From positions 1 to 64,000 of the forward strand of contig JAVYIG010000876.1 of the NCBI GenBank assembly GCA_035222895.1: a DNA stretch of 64,000 nucleotides, written 5' to 3'. Both the position numbers and the translations under genes were made by a program. This DNA is from Strongylocentrotus droebachiensis (Eukaryota > Echinodermata > Echinoidea > Camarodonta > Strongylocentrotidae). A model generated the notes under the pieces. The model was not told the origin of the DNA, ran no database searches, and saw only the letters and a list, made by a program, of their open reading frames with translations. Positions 12,101-27,100 of the stretch are shown one piece after another (within the stretch, counting starts at the first letter, position 1; each line of letters begins with the position of its first letter).

Positions 12101-15100
12101 TTGAACTTTGACCTCATGACCCTAAAATATACTCAGTACATTGGCTCTGCAAGATGTCCTGAGCTTAATAGTAATCTATCTGTCAGTTCTAATGAGAATG
12201 CGTTCACAAGCTATTTTTGCATACATAATGAGCCCATGACCTTTGACCTCATGACCCAAGAATCTACTCAGTTCATTGGCTCTGCAAGATACATACATGA
12301 TCTAAGTTTGGCAGGAATCCATCAATCTGTTCTTGAGATAACGCGATCACGAGCTGTTTTTGCATACATAATGAGCCCTGTGACCTTTGACCTTTGACCT
12401 CGTGACCCCAAAATCTAATCAGTTCATCGGCTCTGCAAGATACATACATGACTAAAGTTTGGCAGGAATCCATCAATCGGTTCTTCAGATAACGCGATCA
12501 CGAGAACGGGACGGACGGACGGACAACCCGAAAACATAATGCCTCCGGCTACTTCGTAACGGAGGCATAAAAACAAATCAAATCAAAATCAAATTATCTG
12601 TTGGGAGCCAAAGGACGTTAACTCACATTCTGTAACACAGTCAACGCTCTTCTGGCTCATTGGCTGCCGGGCTCACGATAAATTGGGCAAAAAGAATTTC
12701 CATTTTCGGTTTAACTTAATAAAATTTGGAGTGGACTTTAAAAGATTATTATTATTATTATTATAAACGATCTTGTATGTTTGGAGCCAGAAGGGCGTTA
12801 ACTCTTTACAAAAATGATAGGATTTAACACCCTTCTGGATGTAAACAGACAATATTGGATCACCATTTCATCAACGAAACAAACGTATAGAAGAACTTAC
12901 CTTAGGATGGCGTACATATGTTTCTCCTTCAACATCTTCTCCTTGGCTTTCTGGAGTTCCTTGGGCTGAGGTGGACGGGCAAATCTCAGATATCTTGATC
13001 GCTGACGGGCTGCAATCGCCTGAAATATTATCATGTGTATTGGAAGAAATAGTTGAAATGCAATGCCAGTAATATGATTACAGATTTGCTAATTGGATAC
13101 TTTCCCATGACGAAAAGCTTCCTTTTGTGTACAGGGTTATTTTTAAGTGTCTTACACTTGTATCCTTTCATTTATTACATCAAAATCTGCTCAGGAAAGT
13201 CCTATGATCCATTCCTTGACCCCCAAAGTTAGAGAATTTCATTACCTTCTCTTTTCAATAACAGTTTCAATATTTCTTTCTCTATTTTCTTCTAGCATTA
13301 TTTTCCTTTCCTTCATTTCATAATTATACCAACAAAAACACATAACGATGTATAAATATTGCAAAATCGTTATAGCCCCTTATGAAATCCTTTGAATGTA
13401 AGTATCAGCCTTATAGCTCCTACAGAGTAATACTGAAGGACCTCATTATTTACTCTTAGTCTCAACTTCTCAAACAGAGAAGGGAAAGTCATTAAAACCA
13501 CCCCCACACTGAATAAAAGCCATCAAGATCAACTAGATCAAAATCAATCCTGAAGAAATAATTATGAAATATCAAAATGAAAATCACAATGAAATTAAAT
13601 TCAACTGACCTTTGATAGATCTTGCTCATAGAGTTGAACTCTTGACCTATGGAGCATCCGCCTGTCGATCAGATCTGTGTTGTCATCGTAGTGATCAAAT
13701 ATCTTGATGTTATTACTGTGTTTCCAAGCTTTGCCTATGGTGAGCATGGCCATCTGTGGGAAAACAAAGCACAAATGTATGTTTTATATGTATTGTAATT
13801 TGTAGGTTTATTTGTAATTTTTTGTTTTGTTTAATAAGTGATTGTTTATCATTGTATTTTGTTTGTTAGGGCGCTTAGATACTTCGGTGGTGAGCGTTTT
13901 ATAAGCACCGTTTTTATTATTATTGTATTATTATTTATTTAGGTGCATACAAAACCTGATATAAATATATGTCTTTAATTGGAAATGTATGATTAATGAA
14001 AGAAATCATTTCCACTGGGTCTCAACGTTGGCTTCCGGGATAACCCTGAACCACACCCACGTGCTAATTTCAGGGGTCCTTCATATATTTTATACGAGGA
14101 AGTTGGGGTGCTTCTGCACTCCTGAAGTACTCTAACTCCCAATACAAAAGGGGAATTAAGGGCAAGTCCCATGATAACAAGATTCCCTAATTATCCCTGA
14201 TGTTTCTCTCATGGAGTTTTAAACTGCCAGGATCATCAGAGGACGTATTTTACATAAATAAAAACGCTCCATAACGCTATGATATGGCATGGTAAAAACT
14301 GTGAAGGGTATTACACTTAAAGTCATCATAAAAAACGCAACGTCTTGCCGCCTCACGTCTGAACAAACCTTTAGCAAACCATCCTGTGGATTCATTGTTT
14401 GAACACACAATAAACTATACATGTAAGAGACAGACTACTTTCTCCTTGGGGCAATGAAATTTCCTGATGGGTGATACTTTCTCCAATAACCTGGCTTTTC
14501 CCCGACTGGAAGAGTAGCAAACTTCATTTCTCAGGTTTTTCATGAGAGACTTACCACAGTAGGTTGGGTTATGAAGATGCACTGAAGGAATGAGAAGTAC
14601 ATAGACTGCATCCAATAGATGGCTTGAGCATAGCTGAACCTGTGAGAAAAAGTAATAACCAAGAAAATATAATGACATAAAAAATAAGAGACTCGGATCA
14701 GATGGTCTGCCTGTTAAACCAAAGATTGTCGGCTTGAACCCTACCTAGGAGAATGACTTAAAACACATTGCGTAGTAATGTGCCCCACCCCTGTTTGATA
14801 GATGCAGGCTAGGTTACAGTGGAAAACACCCGTCCCTTCAGATAGGATGTTAAATGGAGGCACTTGGTAGAGGAGAGTCACCACCTCTGTACATTAGGAA
14901 CCCACTGCACTATTCATATCACAGCAAGGCAAAACCAGGCATAGTGGTCCACCTGCACACCCCCATTCAGTTATACTGGGAGGAGAGACCAGAGGGTTTA
15001 CAGTGATTCAGTTCGCTTCTACCCTCCCAGGCACAGGTGATGGCAAAAAATTAATAATAATAATAATGACGCAATAAAATTGATGCGATATTAATGATGC

Positions 15101-15119
15101 AAGCCTACTGTATAATGAT

Positions 15120-15161
<42 letters not shown>

Positions 15162-18100
15162 TATAATGATATTAGTTGCTCTTCCTTGACAAAGAATGTT
15201 AATTTTCTGCTAAAAATATCAAACGTAGAAATTTAACCTTTTGATTCAATTTGATTCTATTTGATTCTTTGTGAAACAGAAACAGGTACATTGAAAAAGT
15301 TCTTCCCCAAATTTTTTTAATCTAAAGCCAAATGTAACGAAAAAAAAAAAAATGGAACCCTATATTTCGATTTTGATTATGGATACAGCACCTAGATAAA
15401 GAGTAAACATACAAATAATAATATAATAATAATAGTCTGCTTTTATATAGCGCCCAATACATTGATACAACAATGTGTCTAAGCGCTTTACAGATATATT
15501 ATTACCCTGGTCATAGGATTCAGGCTTACCCGCACACAATGTATGCACATTCTCCACTCCCTGGGGAGCATTCCGACTGAAGAATAGATACTTACTTGAG
15601 ACCAAGCACAATGGTGATGACAGACGATGCAATCACGATGAAGATAGACCCTCCCCACGCAACGAAATAGAAGAAATGTGGTAGCCAGATCTTGGGACTC
15701 TTGAGTTTCTTGTGATGCATGGACGGTATGGGATCGGTGTCGATGGACTCCCAGCTCTCGGTCAGCTCCGGAGAAGTCAAATCACTATTTGTGAACATTG
15801 GCCTGTATTAAACAAAGGATGGTGATAACATTAGACAGCCTGATTTGTCCAGCCCGATACATTACCATATATGTATATATATACTCACAGTTTTTTCAAA
15901 CCTTTTTAGCCAGTAATTATTTTTAGGGCTAAATTTATCATATAACGTTTTTTAATTTTGCCCCCCCCCCCCCAATTCTTTTATCACTACAATGCACAGG
16001 CGGGTCACTACATTTCACTAAGCTATCTTGTCTTATGCTATATGAATTGAACATTCTTCTTTGTAAGCATCAGGGGATTGATAGCATACCTAAATCTGTC
16101 TTCTGATGAAAGTTCACCAAACCCGCTGGAGTAGCTGTGGGCATCAATGCTGGACCTGCTACTCTCATTCTCAGACAGGTGCTTGAAGATGGAACTCTGA
16201 AATACATCGATCAAAAAGGTGACAACTTTAATAACAGTTTTACCAGATACTAGAAGTTTGATGTTTTTCAGCATGATAAAGTTTTGGGAAATTTTGAAAA
16301 TTGGATGAATAGTAATTCTTTGAAATTTGTATATGTTTGAATGCCCCTGTGGATGTATGATAAGCACTACAAAATGTAGACTCTAAAACACTTCTGCTTT
16401 CGAGAAATTGAATAATAAAAATGTACTGGTGATCCCGGTAAATTTCAAATATTCCATACAGCGCCTAAGGCCATTCCATGGTAGCTGCGACCATGAAAAT
16501 CTCAGAATATGCAGTTCTTAAATATAATTTCCAAACAGCAATAGCAAATTGGTCGATCGTAGTCAAGAAACATTGTTTTAAAGCTAAAGTAATATCAGTC
16601 TTGAGAGCGAGCTATACAACAAAGAGAGTTTATTGTTTACAATTACATCACTCTAGACTCGATTTCAACCACCACAACGATCATTGAAAATTGTAAAATG
16701 GCATATGCTTCCAATATGTTCATTTGAACCAAATTCATGACCCCACACCCAAACTTTGAATTACCTTTAAATTTCAATTTCATTGTATATACTTCTGTAA
16801 CACCTTTGTCACTGTGCTTTTTAATTTCTCTGCTTTCATCAATGTCAATGCCAGTGTGTTGCTATCCCCTTCAAACTTAGGCACCTGTGCAGTGTCTTGT
16901 GATCAGACAAATGCTCTAGCAACATTTACCCTGAGCTCCTCTTCATCAAATACAGTTAGAATTTGAGCTACATTTTAGGCACAGAGTTAGGGTTAGATTT
17001 AGGGTTAGGGTTAGGTAAAGGGTTAGGCTAAGGGTTAGGTACAGCATTGGCTCCATGGTTTAAGTCAAGAATTCAGTAATTGCACAATAATGACCTTGGA
17101 GCAATTGACCCTATTACAAATATGATATTTGACAGTAGAAGGCGACCTTCCTCCCACACTGTCCAGGCCAGCACATTCACCAGAACGATACCAGGGAAGT
17201 CAATAAGACGAGGTTTCTTCAGGCTTCCGTAGAGAATGTACAGCAGTGTCAACAATTCCTTATTTTACCAAATATTGCTCAGATTTCATGACCTCCCCTG
17301 ATGATCTGATGAAATCTATGTAGGCACCATCATAATCTGTTACTTATAGTTTATTGGTTCCGAGACCATCATTTCTATCAGACTTTTCAGTTCTCGACCA
17401 ATTGAATTTGTATGGGACCAGAAGTGCCTTTGCCAAATGTACCCAAGGCCGGTGCTGCCCTTTATGGCTGAATATCGTAGTTGCAGTAGCGAGAATTGCC
17501 ACTGGAGGATCGGTCAAAGTATTGTGAAAGGTACAGTGTGATACACACCTTGTGTCTATGCTTCCACTTCTCCCTGGCCCATCTCTGAAGGTTGTAGAGC
17601 TGTGCAGCGGTTTGTTCCTCTGGGTCTAATTGCATACAAAAACAAAAACATGATGAAAATGAAATTTACACTATTTGCCTTTGTTTGCTGTTTCGTGTCG
17701 TAGTCGAGAGGTTTTGCACTTGACTGTAAGGTTGTGGGTTCGATCCCCGACACATCACTAAAGTCTTTTGGCAAGACATAAATCTACATTTGCTACTCAA
17801 TTCCCAGGAGAGAAATGGGGAACCGGTAGGATGACAAAAGCCTTTGTGACGGACATTGCCACTCTCCAGAGAGTGGAAATAATGCACACTGTGTGCATGA
17901 ACAAATCCAATGACAGAGGTAATAATAATATCTGTAAAGTGCTTAATAGAGATGGTATTTCATATTACGTGCTATATGTATTATTATTATATGAATTCAG
18001 ATTCATCACTACTATTATCCCCCAATACAAAGAAGGATGGCTGAAAGTTACGAAAAGTCCAGCACACATTGGGATGGATGGACAGTACATGTATAATTGG

Positions 18101-21100
18101 ACAATATAACAGTAAGAATGGATCTAAAAAAGTTTATGTTCTTCTTCCTGTTTCGCTCTCATGAGCTGGGTCCTACAAATTACAGATTGCTTACAAATTA
18201 CAGGAGATGCATACTTCATGTACATGAATTCCTGTATGTGTAATTGAAAATCTGAATGTAAAAGAGCAAAGGAAAGCAGCTTACCCGGCAAGGAAAAAAA
18301 TGAAAATAACACTCTTTAATTTGTTTTGCATTGAACTCTATGCAATTTTGGGGGGCTCTTTTATAAATTTCGGGGGCTATTTTGGGCATTTTGGGCATTT
18401 CGGGGGCAAATTCACCCTGAGCCCCCCAGGTATTTTTTCCCTGGCTTACCGGATTGATTCTTGTTGCTGGATTGATTCTTGTTGCTAGATTTGATGTGCT
18501 TGAATAGCTCTCCAATTTCTCCTGGCATTCGCCAAGGCTACAAAAGAAAAGAAAATAATGAGAGAGCAAGACATTAAGTGCATGTATATCTTTTGATCAG
18601 TAACATTGCCAAATTATTGCAGCTGACTTGGTACTGTTGCAAAATTGTGTACGTTATGGTATTTACATCATTACAAAATGTATTACTTGCAAATGTAGTT
18701 TGCTTATCTACTTTGTTATTTATTATGTTGTTTATATATTCAAATTTGTCATGATTGTTAAGCGCTTAGAGAAATTTTCAATTTATTATACGCTTAATAA
18801 ATATTCTTTATTATTATTATTACTTTGATTCAATGAAAGTAGAGGAATCTTTTTAAAGATTAGATTCTGACCTTTGACCTCCGAAAGAGCATGATGAGAG
18901 GGAAGTTGATAGGAATGGCGACGAGAGCTGTTACAATGCCAACAAGCACGGCTTCTCCAGAAACGTCAATGACCCCAAGCTCAGAGTCCTGTGGATTAAA
19001 AGGATGATCAAAATAAAAATCATGACATCATTGTTTCTGTATGAATTATGAATTAAATGGAATCAATAAAGAATATTGAAAAAACAAAAATTACAGAAGT
19101 ACATCACTAACATACATGTACATATACACTTCGAAATATAATAATAATAATAATATTACGCTTTATATAGCGCTTAATACATCTATGATGTCTCTATTAG
19201 CGGTTTACAGATATACTCACTATGAACATGACAGACAAAGAAAGCGGACAAAATATTCAGTTCCTCAGGTAGACAAAGGAACACCCCTTCACTGCTATTA
19301 TGTAAAAAGTGAATATGCATGTGACACCTGTTCTACACAATTTTTACATAATAGCAGTGAAGGGATGTTCCTTTGTCCAACTGAGGAACTGTATATTTTG
19401 TCCGCTTTCTTTGTCAGTCATGTTCATAGTGACTATTACCCCAGTCATTCGATTCAGTGCCTGCCCATGCACACACGATGTTTGCACAACTCCACTCCCT
19501 GGGGAGCATTCCAGCCAGGCGTTAATTGACGCTCAAAAACTGTTTGAGCAAGGGCACAGATATGTCCACTAGCAACAGTAAATAAGTGGGTAGGCCCTTA
19601 TAGTTCAAACGACCAACTAGTAACAGAAACAAAGAGGGATCATGTAGCGCTGTGTCATTCGATCAAATATTTACCACTGTGATTTTGATTAACATGATTT
19701 CATTGGAATATCAGAAAGCATTATCATATTTCTATCTAATCATAATACAGTCAAACCTGCTTTAGATACCACCTGTATATAAAGACCATCCGTCTATAAA
19801 GACCACATTTTTCATTTCCCTTGCATCTGATTTCTCATTGAAACTTGTTCTAAAAGAACCTGTACATAAAGCCCACCTGCCTATAATGACCACTTTTCAC
19901 ATTTCCCTTGAGCAGTCTTTACATACAGGTTCCACTGTACCTGTAACACAACATATATTTTCATGTGTCAATTTGTTCAATGTGTGACATTTAATTTTTT
20001 TTAAATTACACAATCTAACCCTTTGCTTATGGGACCTATAAAATTCAGTGGTCAACGGGTTAATCCTCCTTTACAAGTCCAACCTACCTCTTTATCAAGC
20101 TCCTGATACCACAGGGTGTTAACACACATGAAACCCATGGAGATACAGAGACAGCAGGTGAGACGTTGCACCCGGGTGAAGATGCTGTACGGTGGCCGGG
20201 TGAAGACGGAACTCCACAAGTAGTAGTCTGCAAAGTACTGGGCCCCCTTGGCAAAGAAAGCCTGAAGATTGCAAAGACAGTCATGGACAAAGAAGAGAGT
20301 TAACTATTTAATTTCATTTAAATCCTGTCTGCACTACTTGTAGCTACTTGCGCGCTCTATATAGCAGACAATGCCTAAGCGGTACCCGTTCGTCCTCCAT
20401 AATCCCTTTTTCTTATGTTAATTGAGAGCTGATTTGATGATATAACCACCTGTCTGTGACCATGCAGGGAGGTCTAATCCCTTCTGGCTAAACTAGTACA
20501 GACAGGCTTAAACTCAGATCTAAGCCACTCAGATCTATTTGCAGAAAGCTATACTACCGAATTTATTGTATTCAAACATCAAAACAACATAGAAGAAAAA
20601 AAATCATACATCGAACATACAACAATTAATTGATTTTAATCATGACATTCAAGAGGTATGGTTGGTGTGATGGGATGGTAGTAGGAAATCCTATTTTTAA
20701 ATAACTATGAAAATTAAACCTGGGCAACTACCACATAGACCATAACCCTTCCAAGAATAACCAATTTTGGATGGTGCTAATGATTCTTATAAGTCTTTGT
20801 CTAGAGGGTAAATCAATCAATGGGAAATAGGTGTCATGGGGTGTCATGGGGTTGTTCTCAAAACCCAGGAACAATTATAATGTCCTTAAAGGCATCGTTT
20901 AACAATGTTAAATCTAAAATGCATGGCCCTTCGTGTTATCAGTGTCTGTGATATGGTATATATTGAAGCCCTAAAAAATTTGCGCTTCAAAATGATCATG
21001 ATGTGCCTCAAAAAAGTAAAAATCTTAGAGTGACCGGTTTTATCATACTCATTTTCCCCAATAGACTGTAGTGTTATAGGTTTATCCTTATGATTGCAGC

Positions 21101-24100
21101 ATGAGCTTAATCCAGGATTTTGTTTAGAATCTGAGGCAAAGATACCCAATCCCTTTAAATATTTGTAGAGGTGCCGTGGTCGAGTGGTTAAGTTGCTGTA
21201 CTGTCGATCACAAGGTAAGCGGTTCAAAACCCGCTGCAGCACTGATGTCCTTTAACAAGACGTTGATCTACATTTGCCACACTCAACCCAGGTGATGTAA
21301 ATGGGTACCTGGCAGGAATTAATTCTTTGAAATGCTAGAGTGCCGTAATGGCAGCACAGCTAAAGCTGGAGTAATAATCTCCAAGTTTGAGTATTATTAT
21401 TTATTATTATTATTATTATCCTTGAATCATTTGGTATCTCTTACCTTGGTGAAGCCAACCCCATCGTCCACCGCGAGCAGCTCTCTTTCTATCTTCCCGT
21501 CGTCCTCTTCCACAGCGAACCAGCGCTCGCAGATAAAGAACCACTTCTGCCCGGTCAAGAGGTCACGTATTGAGATCCTGCTCAGGTACCAGCCCGGCGA
21601 CAGTCCAGCGTTGTTGTGCCATAGCTGAAGCCGCTGGATGTTACCAAGAGACTCTGGGACACTGGTCAATCACAGAAAGAATGATATGAATACCAGTACT
21701 TGGATAAATCTCAATGATACTCACATATCCTAGTGAAAGGGCATTATTATGCCGCATTGTGTACCTGTATATATCGAGGGTTCAGTGACACAAAGACGTA
21801 ACTCCATATTTTGCCAAAATGAGTATTTGATATCAAAATGTTCTGAAAATGTGAGCTTTCCAGAAAACACAAAGACTTAACTCCATCCAACACCCCATTG
21901 AAGTCAATGGCTGGTGCAATATAGACTTAATTCATTAAGGCCCAAGTGCTCAGTGAGACATAAACAACTTTTTTTCAAAATGACCAAAATGGAGTTATGT
22001 CTTTGTGTCACTGAACACTTTACATACATGAAAACACACAAATCAGTGCATAAAATAAATTAAAATTGAACAAAATTAACATTGAACAAAATTGAATTGA
22101 AACAACAAAATTAAAAAAGTGCGAGAAGGAAAAGAAAAAGTTGAAAATTTGTGGGAAAGGGTGAGGGTTTCAGGAACACTGTTACGAGTACAGGGTTCCT
22201 AGATTTTTCCTAACTTGTTATTAATTACAAGATCAAGCATGTGATCACTATCTACTTGGTACAAGCCAAACAATTTCTCTACAACATTAACATGGTCTTC
22301 AAACACACAAGGGAGAACTCAGTGATGTCAAAAACAAATATTAAACTGTGCATGTACAGTGAACTCAAATAATGTAATAATCATATGCTATCATTACAAC
22401 TCATTCCAAGGACGTGAGTTAAGAGCATGGATGCATGTACTAAACAAGTCACAAACATACAAATTCAATAAAAAGGAAGAATGATCACACGCTAAAATGT
22501 CAAATTCACACCAAATAAAATGATCTTGTACTTACTTTAACAGCACAATCATATGTGATGTTCCAGTGAAAACGATTTTAAAAAGGGTACAAATAATGCT
22601 TTTATATATATGTTTTAGGAGAATGTAAAATTATCGTTCACACTGCCACTACATTCACCTTTGCTTTACAGAAAGGATAAATGAATATCATCTCACATAT
22701 ATCAGTAATAATGATATATTTTTTTCTCAAATGAATTTACTCACACAGGTATATGAATGATTCAATAACTAAATGGTCAAGATGATTATAATGAATATAC
22801 AGTTAACAACTGAATTATTCATACCCTGAACAAGTTTTTGAAATTGTTGAAGTATGTGAAGAAAAAAAGATATGTCCAAATCTATATTTCTTGTAGTATT
22901 TTAAGCTTATATTGTACATCTAAAAGTATTCAACTAGGCCCTAATTCAATCAGTCCAACTTTCATTCTTGTGTTACGCAAACACAAAAAAACATCAAATT
23001 TACAAGGGGTATGAATAATTTATTAGTTAACCATACTTTGTCTTTACTACAGTTACAAACTGCATAGATACCTGATGATGAATCTATCTCTGGAGTTGTT
23101 CTCAAAGATTGGTTTATCCTCACAGATGAGCTCTTTAGTCTCCGAGTGACCCTCCTCTCCATGCAAGACGATGCTGATTCGCGCTGTCGTCCCGGCTCCT
23201 GAGCGGAAACCGGTCTCCACTGTGATGTCATAGCTGAATGATAATGTTGAAGAAGACAAAAAAGGCGGTAAAATGTCAATTATTCATAAGCTGTACCTAC
23301 AAAATTTTAGATTGGACAATTAAGGAATCTCTCAAAGGCAAGATGAGAATATATTGTACTTGTTATGTCCTTTTACAGAAACTTTCAGACAAAGAAAGGA
23401 ATCTTGTGCTCATGCAGACCTGCCAACTTCAAAAACTGTATTCTTTATTGTCAAAAGTTGTATTTTACTGACAAAAGTTATATTCTTGAAAATAAACATG
23501 GATTGTTAGGCGGATCAATGCCTCTTACAGCTTCTACCTACAGGAAGAATTTTTTTATTGATCATTGGTTGAATATGCATTATTTCATCACGACTGGTGT
23601 GTTAGATGAACCAATAAACATCCCCAAATTGCCGATGTGAGATGCTTGTAGGATACTTTACAGGACAGAATGGACATTTTGCCATTGAAAATGGCGGACG
23701 CACACACAAAATATTAATTTTTTAAATTTTGTTTTAAAAAATCTTCTTTTTTTTTGTTTTGAAAATCATATTTTATTAAGGAAAATCGTACTGTCGTATT
23801 TGCTTCTAAAAATCGTACTAAATACGACTAAATCGTACTGGTTGGCAGGTCTGCTCATGACATTAGTTTAAAAGCTTTCAAATAGAAATCACTTCTCCCC
23901 CCCAATATGGTTGGTTGGCAGCTTTGGTTATGCAATACAACATACAAAGGATGCAGCAGAATAACAGATACAGGTTACTCCATATGTAGAGATGTCGTGG
24001 CCTAGTGGATAAGTCACCGGACTGTGGATCTAATGGCTTTTTGCAAGACATTTATCTACGTTTGACACACTCAACCCAGGTGAGATAAATGGGTACCTGG

Positions 24101-27100
24101 CAGGAATTAATTCTTTGAAATGCTAGAGTACCGTTATGGCAGCTATGCTAAAACAGGGGTAATAATTGTGGAGCACCAGGAGTGTCGATTTTGACAGACG
24201 TGAGCGCTATATAAGAACCCATGTTATTATTATATTATTATCATAGAAAACCAATTTGACATAAGTTTAACCTTTTGACCCTATTACCTACAAATATTAA
24301 CACTATCTTTATCAATTTAAGTATGTGATGTTAAGTTAAAGTATATTCACATCTTCCTAAGATATTAAAATAAGAAGATATAACAACTACAAATACATGC
24401 AAGATCATGAGAAAAAATTGCAACCCAGGGTTTTGACACACATTAGAATGTTCCAAATTCTGAGGAAATATTGTTACCTTAATTTGTTAATCTGTATACT
24501 TTGTTTGCAAAACCATGAAAGTTATAAAGAAGGGCTCTTTTGGCTAGACGTCCATGAAATGAAATAAAATGGTATGGGTAGTATTTTTTAAAGACAAAAA
24601 TCTGTTTTTTGGAAAACAGTGGTACATTTTAAAAAGTTTGTTTCAGCAGTTTTCTCGCAATACCATAAACGTATTTTACTGAGGGGTCTCCTTCAAATGG
24701 TTAATAATTTAATTAATTTTCCCACATTCCCTGTTAAAACATTTGATGAATTGCATAATATAATATTTTCCCCCTTTAAAATAGGAGGTAATTTTGAATG
24801 CTGAAGCTGTCATTTGTTACATGTTCTATTTCCAGCAGGTCATGAATTATAGCCTGAACTTAAACTTCATGCCATATGACCTTTGACCTTTGCACTCACT
24901 ATTGCTTATCTCCAGGCTGGTTGTCCTTCAAATAGATCAATCCCTGCTTCTTCTCGTCGTGTCGGTCGGCATAGTAACAGTAAATAAACAGCAGAGCATA
25001 GACTCCCAGCAGTCCTGCCACAAACAGGTAGGTCACTGGATTCTCATTGGGCCTGTCATTCAAAATGGAGAAAATATAACATGATTGTTTGAAGCATTAA
25101 CCCTTCGCTTAAAGGTAATACAAAGTTTTGGGAAATTTTTAAAATTGGGTGGATAGTGACTCTTTACAATTTTGATATATTTGGATACCCCCCGTGGATG
25201 TATTATAAGCACTAGAAAATTTAGCCCCTAAAACACTTTTGCTTTCAGGAAAAATTGAATATAATTTTTTATAAATTACCCGATATGTAGCTGACCTTCA
25301 ACTTGTGCGATTACCATCTGTTAGCTTACCAGTTTCTAGTGATACATGTCCACTTTAAAACAAAAATCCTTTCAGTACTGCACAAAAGCAATAACAAAAC
25401 CTTACTTTCCTAAGATTTTTAAGTAAAAACAAGGGTGAGAAGGAGAACTTACCCAACAAAAAGCTGCATGTCGACAAAAGTGACGATACTGAGGATGGGG
25501 ACGAAACTAACCCCAAAGGAGCTGAGATGAGTACACAAGCACTGCGTGGTAGCGAAGGTGGAGGACGAAGATGTAGAGCATCCTTCAGGAGACCAACTCA
25601 CTGCAAAAGAGGAGTAGACAGAAACCATATTTTATCAAACCAATTTTCATTGTATTTCATTTTAATAATTTTGTTTTTATTTCAGTAAATTCAATTTGTT
25701 TCAACCTTCGGCTGCTATTTTGAATGAATATTTTTTCAAACAATTACCTAATTCAAATCAAAACAAAATAGAAATATGGTTGTTTGATAGTGAAGTTTGA
25801 TGATGAGTGTTTTACCCGACTGCTACATAAGCGTGTATATGCTTGTAAGTAAGCAACCAGGGGACTGACAGCTTTAAGTTCTCTCTGAGGGACTTGGTAA
25901 TATGGATTAATACCTTTCTAAAGGGTACGAGCGCATTGACTTGGTTTCAAACTCTGGACCTCTTGGTTAGAAGGCCACTGCTCTACCCCTGAGACATCGC
26001 GCTCAATTGTTGAAAATCAGATCTAAAGAAATGATTTGTCTCTCACCCTCTGAAGGATCCCAGTAGAGACACTCTCCCCACCACATCTTGAGCAGGTACT
26101 GCCTGGTCTGGTCACTGTCCTGTCTGAAGACCGTCTCCCCGAACTCACCGTCTACAAGGGCTAAGTAGTAGCGCCCAGATACTGGTAAAAAAAATAATGA
26201 AAATGGGAATATTAAAGGGATTGGGTAACTTTGTCTCAGATTCTGAAACAAAATCCTGGATTTAGCTCATGCTGGAATGATAATTATAAACCTTAAGGTC
26301 AGTCAGGAACCCCATGACAAGTCTGATTATCAAGATATTTATGATTGGAAATTGAAATCAAATTTTGCATTTTACTAACGGTTTTCTTAACACTACAGCC
26401 TATTTAGGAAAACGAGTATGGTAAAACCAGTCACTCAAAGATTTTTAAGCGCAGTTTTTTTTAAGACTTCAATATTACACGATATCACAGACACTGATAA
26501 CAAGTAGGGCCGTGAATCTCAGATTCAACATTGTTAAACGATGCCTTTAAGGTAAAGAGAAGGACACATTCAGAATCACATGGTTGCAATCATGAAGTAT
26601 TAAAGAGTTTATCAAAGTCCTGATTGAACATAGACCAGAGGAAGAAATATAAGGATAGGGAAGGAAGGTGAGTAGCAGGATCAAAGGTGAGGAGAGGGAA
26701 GGAAAGTAAGTGGAAGAAAGAAGGAAAGGGGGAGGGGACGGGAAAATGAGGAGAGGAGAGAGAAAGGAAAGGGGGAAGAGGAAAAGAAAATCGCAGAGGA
26801 ACAGGAAAGGAATAAGGAACAAATTGCAATCACTCAATCTCACTGCTGCCGTACATTTTACGCCCACACTGTTAATAGAAACCCCACAAACTGTTTTTTT
26901 ACACAATACATGCATACACTGGCTGCATAACGTGACTGTGCCAATACGTTGCACATACACATGCAAAGGTGGCAATTTTTCTGCATGTTGTTGAATTGGC
27001 AATTTACAAAATTCGTAACAAATGAAACTCCCATGAAAATAACAGTTTATACAGTAACATCTTTTTATTATTAAACAAGATAGTGTTCTTTGTCAAATTC

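Larger units (their letters stand above)
10681..12900. other. Introns around E43: one tandem repeat block, otherwise nothing
   Basis: 10,681-11,024 is unremarkable. 11,136-12,900 holds an ATTCA run at 11,320-11,345, the array at 11,960-12,570 and two short palindromes around GCCAGAAGGGCGTTAACTC (12,778-12,842) and a diverged relative (12,603-12,660). Confidence 0.6.

Noticed and set aside
19116..19572. 137-residue frame on the + strand
   Set aside because: Spans a SINE and the nested foldback element; mirrored halves come from the inverted repeat.
26547..27002. 151-residue frame
   Set aside because: Low-complexity Phe/Leu/Ser/Pro from the polypurine tract; no conserved motif.
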